Positions 46,143 to 54,444 of a stretch of DNA of 64,000 nucleotides are shown in pieces. Within the stretch, counting starts at the first letter, position 1. Every line of letters starts with the position of its first letter. The notes under the pieces were generated by a model that searched no databases, was not told the origin of the DNA, and saw nothing but the letters and a program-made list of their open reading frames with translations. The translations under genes and the position numbers were made by a program. This stretch comes from Ensifer adhaerens (lineage in GTDB: Bacteria; Pseudomonadota; Alphaproteobacteria; Rhizobiales; Rhizobiaceae): assembly GCF_000697965.2 (NCBI RefSeq), contig NZ_CP015880.1, positions 62,001 to 126,000 of the forward strand, in the 5' to 3' direction.

Positions 46143-47003
46143 TTACTTGATGCGGCTTGCCTTGGGGAGCATGGCTGTCTCAAACCCATCGCTTACGCTG
46201 AGTGCGGCGAGCTTCTGGCCGGCAAACGCATCGCCTTCATTGGCGGCCTTGCGGAAGATTTCCCGTGCCGCGGGGATGTCCTTGTTGATGCCTTCGCCGT
46301 TCTCGAGCATCAGGCCGAGATTGACCATGGCATCGACATTGCCCCTGTCGGCGGCAAGCCGGTAGAACTTGGCGGCCTTCGCGTTGTCCTCAGCGACCAG
46401 CTTTCCTTCATCAAGGATGACCGCGAGATTGAAGGCGGCGACGTCGTCGCCGGCGAGGGATGCCCGCTCGAACCATGCGATCGCGAGTTCGCCGTTGACC
46501 GAGGTTCCCATGCCGTCGCGATAGGAGACGCCGAGATTGTAGGCGGCGAGAATGTTGCCGGCGGCGGCGGCCTTCTGGTTCAGCGCGAATTCGGTGGCGG
46601 TATCGCCTTCTTCGCCGACGAGAACGGCATAGTTGGTCATGGCCAGCGCGTGGCCATGTTCGGCGGCTTCGCCGAGAATGCGTTGCGACTGGATCTTCTG
46701 GCCGGCCTTGTCGAGAACGCGGGCCAGCTGAAACTCGGTGCGGGCGCCACTCTTCTGGTTATAGGCCTCGCGGCAGGCCGACAGCGCGACGCCGATCTTG
46801 ATGTCCTCAGTGGCAACGGCCGGGAAGACCATATTGCGTTGCAGGTCGAAAATGCTGCCTGCCTCGCGGTCGCAGACGTCGGCTGCGGAAAGCTCGGCGG
46901 CGCGGGCTGAAGGAAGTGCGATCGCAGCAACCGCCAGCAAGCTGACGACAGCCAGGAATACGGCGTTGATGATGCGGGTGCCGGATGCGCTGCGATTTTC
47001 CAT
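46143..47003 (-). CDS. Exported Sel1-repeat protein
   Basis: The 286-residue protein has a signal sequence (hydrophobic 14-34, cleavage after ARAA) and at least four Sel1-like helical repeats from about residue 110, for example ALAMTNYAVLVGEEGD, ILAAYNLGVSYRDGMG, VAAFNLAVILDEGKL and VDAMVNLGLMLENGEG. Such repeats mediate protein contacts. Two Cys in the N-terminal part may form a disulfide. It is divergent from the FecR gene; related exported Sel1 proteins act in envelope signalling or exopolysaccharide control in rhizobia. Confidence 0.88.
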   Translation of the reverse strand: MENRSASGTRIINAVFLAVVSLLAVAAIALPSARAAELSAADVCDREAGSIFDLQRNMVFPAVATEDIKIGVALSACREAYNQKSGARTEFQLARVLDKAGQKIQSQRILGEAAEHGHALAMTNYAVLVGEEGDTATEFALNQKAAAAGNILAAYNLGVSYRDGMGTSVNGELAIAWFERASLAGDDVAAFNLAVILDEGKLVAEDNAKAAKFYRLAADRGNVDAMVNLGLMLENGEGINKDIPAAREIFRKAANEGDAFAGQKLAALSVSDGFETAMLPKASRIK

Positions 47004-47052
47004 GAAGCTCTCCCTTCTCTTGACGGTGAACTTATCCCTGCTCGTTGGAGAC

Positions 47053-47074
47053 GGCTGTTCCGGCGGGAACAGCC
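47053..47074. repeat. Perfect stem-loop in the Sel1/FecR divergent region
   Basis: GGCTGTTCC (47053-47061) and GGAACAGCC (47066-47074) enclose GGCG. Arms are perfect. It lies in the shared promoter region, 49 bases from the Sel1 start, so it may be an operator or leader stem. Confidence 0.4.
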
Positions 47075-47192
47075 CGGCAACGAAAGCTCGGGCGAAGTGG
47101 GGAGGGACTGCTGCGGGCCGGCCCTGCGCCCGCTTGCATCCGGGAGCGCCGGGGCTATCCTCGCAAGGCGGCAGCGATACGGGAGATAAGCG

Positions 47193-47837
47193 ATGGAAGA
47201 TCTGGCAGCGTCGATGCGCAAGATGCTGGTGAGCCGGCGCGTCGTCGTCGGCGGTCTGTTGCTGACGGCGGCCGGCGGTGGTGCTACGCCCGCCTGGGCA
47301 GGCTCAGCCCTTGGCGAGGCAACGGAGATCCGCGGCGATGTCCGGCTGAGGCAGGCAAAAAAGGATAAGCCACTCGCCGTCGGCGGTCAGCTGTTCGAGA
47401 ACGACCGCGTGCACACGAACGCCGAGAGTTTTGCAACCTTGAATCTGGGCACGGATACGCGCGTGCTTCTGGGCGCCGAAACCGAACTGCTCGTCGATAG
47501 CTTCATTGCCGGGCAGGGCGGCACGCTCGAGCTTGGAACGGGCCGCATGGTCTTCGACCGGCCTGAGGGGTTGCCGAAGGTCGATGTCGCCGTCCGCACG
47601 GCCTTCGGCATGATCGGCGTGCGCGGCACCAAGTTCTTCTGTGGTCCGAGCCGGGCCGCCTTTGCCGTCTTCGTCGAACATGGAAGCGTTTCGGTCGCGC
47701 GCGGCGGCGTAACCAAGATCGTCGCTGCGGGGCAGGGGGTGGAGTTTCATCATCGCGGGGACGTCCCGAGCGAGCCCGCCAACTGGGGCGAGGCGCGCAT
47801 CAAGGAGGCCTATGCCAGCGTCGGCCTGACGCGCTGA
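47193..47837 (+). CDS. Exported FecR-domain protein
   Basis: The 214-residue protein has a twin-arginine-like signal (SRRVVVGG, then a hydrophobic stretch to about residue 36) and a FecR fold (about 45-180) with LFENDRVHTNAESFATL and TAFGMIGVRGTKF. Here the FecR domain lacks an iron-transport receptor or sigma gene beside it. Instead the convergent neighbour is a CHASE2 adenylate cyclase, a combination I recall as frequent. It may sense or bind something outside the inner membrane. Confidence 0.88.
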   Translation: MEDLAASMRKMLVSRRVVVGGLLLTAAGGGATPAWAGSALGEATEIRGDVRLRQAKKDKPLAVGGQLFENDRVHTNAESFATLNLGTDTRVLLGAETELLVDSFIAGQGGTLELGTGRMVFDRPEGLPKVDVAVRTAFGMIGVRGTKFFCGPSRAAFAVFVEHGSVSVARGGVTKIVAAGQGVEFHHRGDVPSEPANWGEARIKEAYASVGLTR

Positions 47838-47885
47838 GCTGACGCCGACATTATCCGAAGCGGCGGGTGCAGACGGCGCGCCGCC

Positions 47886-49748
47886 TCAGTCGGCGACCGT
47901 GAACAGTTCCATCGTCGAGAACCCGCGGATCTCGTGGCTGCCAAGCGGGCGAAGCGGCCTTTTGCTTTCCTGAGCGGCAGCGGGCCCGACGCAGATCGCC
48001 GTGCCGAGAAACTTGTTTGCCTCCTGAAGGCGTGCCGCCAGATTGATCGCATCGCCGTGGGCCGTGTAGTCGAGCTTGCCGCCGGCGCCGACCTCGCCGA
48101 CGACGGCCGGTCCGGTCTCGATCCCGATCCGCGTACGGCCGAAACCGTTGGAGGCGAACTGCGGACGCCTGCGCATCTCTTCCGTCAGCGCATGGATCGC
48201 CTTGGCGCAATCGATGGCCCTGTCGACATGATCAGCCAGATCCTCCGGGGCGTTGAAGAACGCGTGCACCGCATCGCCCACCACCTTGTCGACCATGCCG
48301 CCATGGTCGGCTACCAGCGCGTTGACTTCGGCAAAATAGATGTCGAGCAAGGCGATGAGCTCCCGCGGCTTGAGCCTCTGCGACAGAGTGGAAAAGCTCT
48401 CGATGTCGGTAAAGAGCGCGGTCACCTGGCGCTCCTCGCCAGCCATGCGGGCAAGTCCGGGATTGTCGATGTAGCGGGCGACCACCGACTGCGGCAGATA
48501 TTGCGAAAACTTCTGCCGGGCCGTCGCTTCCGCGCGCCGGACCTGGGCAAATTGCAGGACGCTGGTCACCGCGAGGACGGCAATAAGCGCGACCGAGACG
48601 CTGACGGCATCGATGAGCCAGCCGCTGGCATCGTAGACGACGGCAGATGCAGCGACCGCGGCGGCGACGGTGCAAAGGCCGAGCGCCGCCGATGTCAGCG
48701 GCCGCAGGCGGGTGGCGGCAAAGGCGATGCCGAGGCCGGCGACAAGTGCGGCCACGGCTTCGGCAAGCGGCAATCGGCCGTCGCGCTGCGGCAGGAAGCC
48801 GGTCATGATCGCGTTGGCGATGTCGGCGTGGATCTGCACCGAGGGTTCGAGCGGCATCGAGGCGCTCGGTCTGAGGCCTCCGAGGCTTGGCAGGCTGCTG
48901 CCGATCAGCACGAGTTTGCCGGCGAAGCGTTCGGGCAAAGCCTTGCCGGACAAGACGTCGGCCGCCGAAACCGTACGTTCGCTGAGCCGTTCCTGAGAAC
49001 TTGCGACGAAACGCAGGCTTCCGGTGTCGTCGAGCAAGATCGTTTGCCCGTCGATGCGCATCCAGGCCGGCTGGCCGCCGAGGATGGGCGTGCCGCCGCC
49101 CCGCATCTGCCGGGCCGCTTCGATCGCCAGCGTCGGATAGGCGTCGTTGCCGAGGATGGCATAGGCCTGAACCCGGCGTATGCGCGCATCCTCGTCGCCG
49201 ACGAGAAACGAGGCCGCCGCCGCACTCGCCTGATCCATGAAGGCCCGGCATGACGTTTCCGCGCCGTCGAGAAACCACAGTTCGGGCGCGGTGAAGGGTC
49301 GGCTGAGCGCCAGCGGCGGCACGGGACGCGGCAGCTCCTGCACCGTATCGGCGACGAGAAAACCGAGAACGACGGCGGTCTTCGAAAGTGCTGCGGCAAG
49401 CGCCGGGTTGCCGTCGGAGCTGGGGTCGCAATCGGCGCTGAAGACGAAATCGACTGCAATCACCTTGGCGCCCGCGGTCGCGAGTCGCGACAGAAGCTCG
49501 GCGGTCGCTGTCCGGTCCCATTCACCCGAAGGGCGCGACTGGTGGGCCTGCCGGTCGATGTCGACGACGACGAGGTCGGGCGACTGGGGGGCAGGAACCC
49601 ATTGCGTCAGACTGTCGAAGAACAACTCGCGCTGGGTTTCGAACAGCGGTCCGGCGTAGAGATAGAGTGCTATGGCCGCAAGCAGGCTCGTGAGGCAACC
49701 GCCGGCGAGCGGCGTGAAACGCAAACGCCGGCGTGGCTCAACGACCAT
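47886..49748 (-). CDS. CHASE2-domain adenylate cyclase (class III)
   Basis: The 620-residue protein has an N-terminal membrane helix (about 14-33), a large periplasmic CHASE2 sensor (to about 335), three membrane helices (about 340-410) and a cytoplasmic class III catalytic domain. Metal-binding Asp lie in FTDIESF near 448 and VGDAVHAF near 493; the purine-selecting Lys is in VDKVVGD and the Asp-Tyr-Thr in KLDYTAHGD; Asn and Arg of the transition state lie in INLAAR near 572. All favour ATP. It starts 5 bases after the Crp-type gene on the same strand. Confidence 0.93.
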   Translation of the reverse strand: MVVEPRRRLRFTPLAGGCLTSLLAAIALYLYAGPLFETQRELFFDSLTQWVPAPQSPDLVVVDIDRQAHQSRPSGEWDRTATAELLSRLATAGAKVIAVDFVFSADCDPSSDGNPALAAALSKTAVVLGFLVADTVQELPRPVPPLALSRPFTAPELWFLDGAETSCRAFMDQASAAAASFLVGDEDARIRRVQAYAILGNDAYPTLAIEAARQMRGGGTPILGGQPAWMRIDGQTILLDDTGSLRFVASSQERLSERTVSAADVLSGKALPERFAGKLVLIGSSLPSLGGLRPSASMPLEPSVQIHADIANAIMTGFLPQRDGRLPLAEAVAALVAGLGIAFAATRLRPLTSAALGLCTVAAAVAASAVVYDASGWLIDAVSVSVALIAVLAVTSVLQFAQVRRAEATARQKFSQYLPQSVVARYIDNPGLARMAGEERQVTALFTDIESFSTLSQRLKPRELIALLDIYFAEVNALVADHGGMVDKVVGDAVHAFFNAPEDLADHVDRAIDCAKAIHALTEEMRRRPQFASNGFGRTRIGIETGPAVVGEVGAGGKLDYTAHGDAINLAARLQEANKFLGTAICVGPAAAQESKRPLRPLGSHEIRGFSTMELFTVAD

Positions 49749-49753
49749 GCGGT

Positions 49754-50458
49754 CTAGTCCTCCTCGGGGTCAGCGATGCTCTGCAGGCGACCGACCTTGC
49801 AGGCGATGATGCCTTCGTTGCGCTTGATCGCACCGCTCTCCTCAAGCCACTGGATGGCGCGGTTGACCTTGGGTCGGCTGGCGCCGAGCACGCCGGCGAT
49901 GTCCGTCTGGCTCATGGTCAGCCTGAGATTGGCACTTTCCGGCAATTCGTTGCCGTGGATCTGCCGGAGGGTCGCGAGGAAGAAGCGCGCCACCCGGGCG
50001 TTGAGGTCGTAAAGCGCGATGGTTTCCAGCCGCTCCGTCGTGTCGCGAAGCTGGGCGCAGAGAAAGCGGATGACCGCTTCGGCCGCCTCCCGTCGATTGG
50101 TGACGATGTCGAGAAAGGCCTTCTTGCCGATTACATAGCCCTCGGAGGCGGTCGTGGCGGTCGCATCGGCCGAACGGGTCTGACCGTCGAGCACCGCCAT
50201 CTCGCCGAAGATCGCGCCGGCTTCGTGCTGGCGCAGCATCAGTTCGCGGCCCTGCGGCGTGATCAGCGACAGCTTGATGCGCCCGGAGATGACGACAATC
50301 ATGTAATTGCCTTCGTCTCCGCGCTGGAAGATCACGGTGCCGGCCGGCCATTTCCGATAGGTCGCGATATTGGCAAGTTCGGCGATAGCGTCCTTGTCGA
50401 ATTCTTCAAAGATCGGAAACGAGCGCCAGAATGCCGGGCTCCTGTTGATTTCATTCAT
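49754..50458 (-). CDS. Crp/Fnr-family transcriptional regulator with cAMP-type pocket
   Basis: The 234-residue protein has a cyclic-nucleotide-binding beta roll (about 15-125) and a C-terminal winged helix with a MSQTDIAGVLGASRPKVNRAI recognition region near 185. The phosphate-binding cassette reads FGEMAVLDGQTRSADATA, keeping the Glu, Arg and Ser that contact cAMP in Crp. There are no N-terminal Cys, so it is not an Fnr oxygen sensor. I start at the ATG 50456-50458 (GGGGGA upstream). It is the first gene of an operon with the cyclase. Confidence 0.93.
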   Translation of the reverse strand: MNEINRSPAFWRSFPIFEEFDKDAIAELANIATYRKWPAGTVIFQRGDEGNYMIVVISGRIKLSLITPQGRELMLRQHEAGAIFGEMAVLDGQTRSADATATTASEGYVIGKKAFLDIVTNRREAAEAVIRFLCAQLRDTTERLETIALYDLNARVARFFLATLRQIHGNELPESANLRLTMSQTDIAGVLGASRPKVNRAIQWLEESGAIKRNEGIIACKVGRLQSIADPEED

Positions 50459-50721
50459 GACATTCCCCCGCGCGGCGTCCCCTGCCGCGCCGAAATTCTT
50501 CGCCCAGCCGCTCCGTCGTTGCAACATAAAAGAACGAGGCGCCGTCGTTGTAGTTCCGCATTGCCTTGCAGTCCTGCGTCGAGAAGTGGCCGATAGAAGG
50601 TTGACGATGCGTCATCGGCGTTTCATTTTTGTGAACGATCTGTCGCCCGCGCAACGGCTAGATGATTTTGAAAATACTGATACTTCTGTTGCCAACGAAC
50701 CGTTTCTCACAGGAGTCTTCC

Positions 50722-51144
50722 ATGTCTCAGAATGTTGTCGTCCTCGTCGGACGCATCCTGCTTTCGATCATGTTTATCACGGCCGGTTTCGGCAAGCTCA
50801 CCGATCCGTCGGCGACCGCCGGAATGATCACCGGTGCCGGCTGGCCCGCGCCGACGCTGCTTGCCTATCTCGCCGGCGCCTTCGAACTGGTTGCCGGTCT
50901 TGCCGTTCTCGTCGGTTTCCAGACGAAGATTGCGGCCTACCTGCTGGCGGCCTTCACGCTCGTGACCGCCTTCGTCTTCCATAGCGGTGCGATCAACATT
51001 CCGACCTTCCCGCCGGAAGCCAACGGCCTGCTGAGCGTCTTCAACAGCCTGATGATGATGAAGAACATCTCGGTCGCCGGTGGCTTCCTCGTGCTCGCCG
51101 CCTTTGGCCCGGGCGCGCTGTCGATCGACAAGCGCGGCGCCTGA
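50722..51144 (+). CDS. DoxX-family membrane protein
   Basis: A 140-residue protein with four hydrophobic helices (about 5-23, 44-64, 70-88 and 108-128) and the family opening LVGRILLSIMFITAGFGKL. DoxX proteins are linked to quinone or thiol redox at the membrane in some bacteria, but a precise role is unproven. AGGAG precedes the ATG at 50722; an upstream in-frame extension has no support. It has its own terminator. Confidence 0.9.
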   Translation: MSQNVVVLVGRILLSIMFITAGFGKLTDPSATAGMITGAGWPAPTLLAYLAGAFELVAGLAVLVGFQTKIAAYLLAAFTLVTAFVFHSGAINIPTFPPEANGLLSVFNSLMMMKNISVAGGFLVLAAFGPGALSIDKRGA

Positions 51145-51173
51145 GGCACGGATTTCACTTGATGAAATGCAAG

Positions 51174-51201
51174 GCCCGCCGGTTCGCCGGCGGGCTTTTT
51201 T
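51174..51201 (+). terminator. Rho-independent terminator of the DoxX gene
   Basis: Perfect 9-base arms GCCCGCCGG (51174-51182) and CCGGCGGGC (51187-51195) with a UUCG tetraloop, followed by T6. Confidence 0.92.
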
Positions 51202-51217
51202 CGTTGTGTGCGAAGTC

Positions 51218-51646
51218 TCAGGGATAAATCACGCCCTTGCGCAGGATGACGTTGCCGTAAAGCCGTGGCTCGCTCGTCTGGACCAGCGTGTGGGCGGCCC
51301 TGACGCGCGGATAGAAATCGGCGCCGAGCAGAGGCACAACGCGGCGGTTCGGTTCGTGCTTGCCGCAGCACGCGACGATCTCTTGGTGGACCGGGTCGAG
51401 CGTGTCCTTGTCCTGTTTGACAGTGGCGCGGAAGATCGCCTCGGGCACAAAATCGTCGATCGGCAAGACGCTCAAGATAGCGTCGAGCACGGGGATCAGC
51501 GGGTGCCCGTCGAGCCGGATGAGACGGCGCGCATGTTCCTGGCCGGGGTAGTTGCCATCCACCAGCGCGATCTCGTCGCCGTGGCCCATCGCTCGCAGCG
51601 TTGCGAGCAGTTCGGGACTGAGGATCGGGTTTAGGCCTTTCAGCAT
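51218..51646 (-). CDS. RbsD/FucU-family sugar mutarotase
   Basis: A 142-residue cytosolic protein of the RbsD/FucU family, which interconverts sugar anomers. The opening MLKGLNPILSPELLATLRAMGHGDEI, with the active-site His near residue 22, and the C-terminal LYGNVILRKGV favour the FucU (fucose mutarotase) branch. Its ATG overlaps the FrcR stop by four bases, so it is translated with the regulator. The context of a fructose/ribose/mannose-type transporter suggests it acts on one of those imported sugars, by inference. Confidence 0.87.
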   Translation of the reverse strand: MLKGLNPILSPELLATLRAMGHGDEIALVDGNYPGQEHARRLIRLDGHPLIPVLDAILSVLPIDDFVPEAIFRATVKQDKDTLDPVHQEIVACCGKHEPNRRVVPLLGADFYPRVRAAHTLVQTSEPRLYGNVILRKGVIYP

Positions 51647-52878
51647 CAGCCGAGCTCCTTGAAGAGGACATTGGTGTCGAGCAGGTAGCGGGAAAAGAGC
51701 GGCAGGCTCGCGCCGCCGATGGCGCGCGCATGGCTGCCGACCATGCCTTCCACCAGTTCGGGAATGGTTACACCCTGAAGGTCGAGGTCGTAGAGCGCTT
51801 TGCGCGTGGCGGAAAGCAGCCGCGCCCGCACCCAGGGCGGGAAGCCGCCGTCGATGACGACGGCCGAGAAGTCGACGATCGAAACGGCGGAGACGACGGC
51901 CTGGGCGAGGGCTGCGCCGCAGTCGTCGATCCAGATGTCGAGCGGTTCGCCGAAGTCGATCCAGTCGTCGGCCGAGTACCAGAGCGGCCGCGGATCGATG
52001 CCGCGTTCGCGCAAGAGGTTTTCGAGCACGAAGACCGAGGCGATCTTGAGCAGCTGGATGGTCTTGCCGTCCTTGCCCGAGACCGGCAGCGGACCGACGG
52101 CGCCAGCCGTTCCTGTTCGCCCGGAGAAGAGTGCGGAGTTCAGCACAACACCGCCGCCGATGAACGAGCCGATATAGAAATAGACGAAATCCGGATAGCT
52201 GGCGCCGACGCCGAAGGCGAGCTCGGCACCGCAGGCGCTGGTGCCGTCGTTCTGCAGAAACACCGGATAGGTGGTACGGGCAGCGACCGCCGCCTGCAGG
52301 TCGACGTCGCGCCACCTGTTCATCTCTTCGCGCGGCGCGCCCACTTCTTCGGCCCAGTTCCAGAGCTCGAAGGGGGTGGCGATGCCGATGCCGGCGATGC
52401 GCTTGCGCTGGTCGGGGCCAAGCTGCTGTTCGAGCTTCGCCATGCCGGAAATGATGAAATCGACGAGGTCGCCGGGCAGTGGGTAGGCATGCACGTGGTG
52501 CAGATGCAGCCGGATGTTGCCGACGAAATCCATCAGCACCAGATCGGCGCTGCGCCGGCCGATCTTGACGCCAAAGGAATAGACCGCGTCTGGGTTGAGC
52601 CGCATCGGCGTCGAGGGCTGGCCGACCTTGCCTCTGACGGGATCGCCTTTGACCAGAAGGCCGTCGCTTTCGAGCGCGCGCATGATCACCGAAACGGTCT
52701 GCGCCGACAGGCCGGAGCGCCGGGCAATGTCGGCCTTGGAGAGGCCGCCGTGGCGCCGGACCAGCGACATGACCAGCCGTTCGTTGTAGGCGCGCACGCG
52801 CGTCTGGTTGGCGCCGCCGCTCGGATCGATGACTTCAGGTTGCGTCGGTCCCCGGTCGGGGCCGTCTGTCAGTGACAT
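51646..52878 (-). CDS. frcR: ROK-family transcriptional repressor, FrcR
   Basis: The 410-residue protein has an N-terminal winged helix (about 35-85, GLSKADIARRSGLSAQTVSVIMRAL) and a ROK domain from about residue 100, with a GIGIATPFELW segment and an FIGGGVVLN phosphate loop. Position, divergent to frcBCAK, marks it as FrcR. It lacks the Cys cluster of ROK kinases, as usual for regulators. The ATG 52876-52878 has GGAGGAG upstream; a start at 52902 is weaker. It is coupled to the mutarotase gene downstream. Confidence 0.9.
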   Translation of the reverse strand: MSLTDGPDRGPTQPEVIDPSGGANQTRVRAYNERLVMSLVRRHGGLSKADIARRSGLSAQTVSVIMRALESDGLLVKGDPVRGKVGQPSTPMRLNPDAVYSFGVKIGRRSADLVLMDFVGNIRLHLHHVHAYPLPGDLVDFIISGMAKLEQQLGPDQRKRIAGIGIATPFELWNWAEEVGAPREEMNRWRDVDLQAAVAARTTYPVFLQNDGTSACGAELAFGVGASYPDFVYFYIGSFIGGGVVLNSALFSGRTGTAGAVGPLPVSGKDGKTIQLLKIASVFVLENLLRERGIDPRPLWYSADDWIDFGEPLDIWIDDCGAALAQAVVSAVSIVDFSAVVIDGGFPPWVRARLLSATRKALYDLDLQGVTIPELVEGMVGSHARAIGGASLPLFSRYLLDTNVLFKELG

Positions 52879-53073
52879 GCCACCGTCTCCTCCCGTTGGC
52901 ATTGGATTATGTGAGCGGGATGCGGGCGCAAACCGCCTGCATAGTTCCTCACCCCGTTCTGCCGCCCGCTTGGCGCAGGTCTCTTGTTTCCACTTGTCGC
53001 GGCTCTGTCAATTTGGTCGGCGCGCCAATCCTCCGGTGGAGCGCTATCATCCCAAGAATGCCACATCGAAATA

Positions 53074-53118
53074 ATAATTCAATTTGATTTATTTATTGAC
53101 ACTCCGGAAATTTAGTGT
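53074..53118. promoter_or_regulatory. frcR/frcB control region with palindromes and -35 hexamer
   Basis: ATAATTCAA (53074-53082) and TTGATTTAT (53084-53092) match at 8 of 9 positions as inverted arms. TTGACA (53096-53101) follows and is itself inside ACACT/AGTGT arms (53099-53103, 53114-53118). The 342-base gap 52879-53220 is otherwise unassigned. This AT-rich block is the best candidate operator-promoter for frcB, likely bound by FrcR. Confidence 0.5.
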
Positions 53119-53220
53119 TTGTTTTTGTCTCGGAAGCGCCAGTTGCAGCGGAGGAGAATGCTGCGGTGGTGTAGCCAGGGCCGGTCCGCCGGCACGATTT
53201 TCAATCCTTGGGAGGATTTC

Positions 53221-54246
53221 ATGAAGAAGACTGTTCTTTCCGCTGCTTTTGGCGCGCTGTCGCTTGGCGTTGTCTTCGCCATGCCCGCGCAAGCCGCCGA
53301 TGTCGGCGCCTGCCTGATTACCAAGACCGACACCAATCCCTTCTTCGTCAAGATGAAGGAGGGCGCGACTGCCAAGGCCAAGGAACTCGGCGTGACGCTG
53401 AAGTCCTATGCCGGCAAGATCGACGGCGACCATGACAGCCAGGTGGCTGCGGTCGAATCCTGCATTGCAGACGGTGCCAAAGGCATCCTGATCGCCGCCT
53501 CCGACACCAAGGCGATCGTCGATCAGGTCAAGAAGGCGCAGGAAGCCGGTCTGCTCGTGATCGCGCTCGACACGCCGCTCGATCCGGCAACCGCCGCCGA
53601 CGCGACCTTTGCCACCGACAACCTGCTCGCCGGCAAGCTGATCGGCCAGTGGGCAGCCGCCACCATGGGTGATGGTGCCAAGACCGCCAAGATCGGCTTC
53701 CTCGACCTGACGCCGTCGCAGCCGACAGTCGACGTTCTGCGCGACCAGGGCTTCATGATGGGCTTCGGCATCGACACGAAGGATCCGAACAAGATCGGCG
53801 ACGAGGACGATCCGCGCATCGTCGGCCACGACGTCACCAACGGCAACGAGGAAGGCGGCCGCAAGGCGATGGAGAACCTTCTGCAGAAGGATCCTGATAT
53901 CAACGTCATCCACACCATCAACGAGCCGGCCGCCGTCGGCGCTTATCAGGCGCTGAAGGCCGTCGGCAAGGAAAAGGACGTGCTGATCGTTTCGGTCGAC
54001 GGCGGTTGCCCGGGCGTCAAGTCGGTCGCCGAAGGTGTCATCGGCGCAACCTCGCAGCAGTACCCGCTGATGATGGCGGCTCTCGGCATCGAGGCGATCA
54101 AGAAGTTCGCCGATACCGGTGAGAAGCCGAAGCCGACGGAAGGCAAGGACTTCTTCGATACCGGCGTCTCGCTCGTCACCGACAAGCCGGCAGCCGGCGT
54201 CGAATCGATCGATACCAAGGTCGGCACGGAGAAGTGCTGGGGCTGA
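53221..54246 (+). CDS. frcB: Fructose ABC transporter substrate-binding protein
   Basis: Periplasmic receptor that delivers fructose (and in the model system mannose and ribose) to FrcC. The 341-residue protein has a signal peptide (residues 1-25, AQA cleavage) and the periplasmic-binding-protein fold of the ribose/LacI-like class, with [15 protein letters not shown] near residue 36, SDTKAIVDQ near 97 and [12 protein letters not shown] near 240. Two Cys in the mature part (ESCIADG and others) may form a disulfide. GGGAGG precedes the ATG. Confidence 0.95.
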   Translation: MKKTVLSAAFGALSLGVVFAMPAQAADVGACLITKTDTNPFFVKMKEGATAKAKELGVTLKSYAGKIDGDHDSQVAAVESCIADGAKGILIAASDTKAIVDQVKKAQEAGLLVIALDTPLDPATAADATFATDNLLAGKLIGQWAAATMGDGAKTAKIGFLDLTPSQPTVDVLRDQGFMMGFGIDTKDPNKIGDEDDPRIVGHDVTNGNEEGGRKAMENLLQKDPDINVIHTINEPAAVGAYQALKAVGKEKDVLIVSVDGGCPGVKSVAEGVIGATSQQYPLMMAALGIEAIKKFADTGEKPKPTEGKDFFDTGVSLVTDKPAAGVESIDTKVGTEKCWG

Positions 54247-54282
54247 TTGCCCGCCTTCTACCGTCACCATGTAAAGGCAACG

Positions 54283-54306
54283 GAAGGGCGGCCCCGGCCG
54301 CCCTTC
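54283..54306 (+). repeat. Intercistronic stem-loop between frcB and frcC
   Basis: Perfect 11-base arms GAAGGGCGGCC (54283-54293) and GGCCGCCCTTC (54296-54306) with a tiny loop. No T-tract follows. In many ABC operons such structures stabilise the binding-protein mRNA, raising its level over the permease. Confidence 0.65.
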
Positions 54307-54444
54307 GCGTAAGCGCCGATGTCTTTGACAAGGCGACGAAAACCGCGCAGCTTTTAAAGAGTGCTATTGCCCGCGTCATTGTGGGCGGGCTGTGCACGAC
54401 ACCATCGCAACCCCTTGGGAGTGGGGTTCACGGGAGGAAGGTCC

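Noticed and set aside
54324..54352. TTGACA before frcC as an internal promoter
   Set aside because: The nearest TTTTAAA is 21 bases away, too far for a normal sigma-70 promoter.
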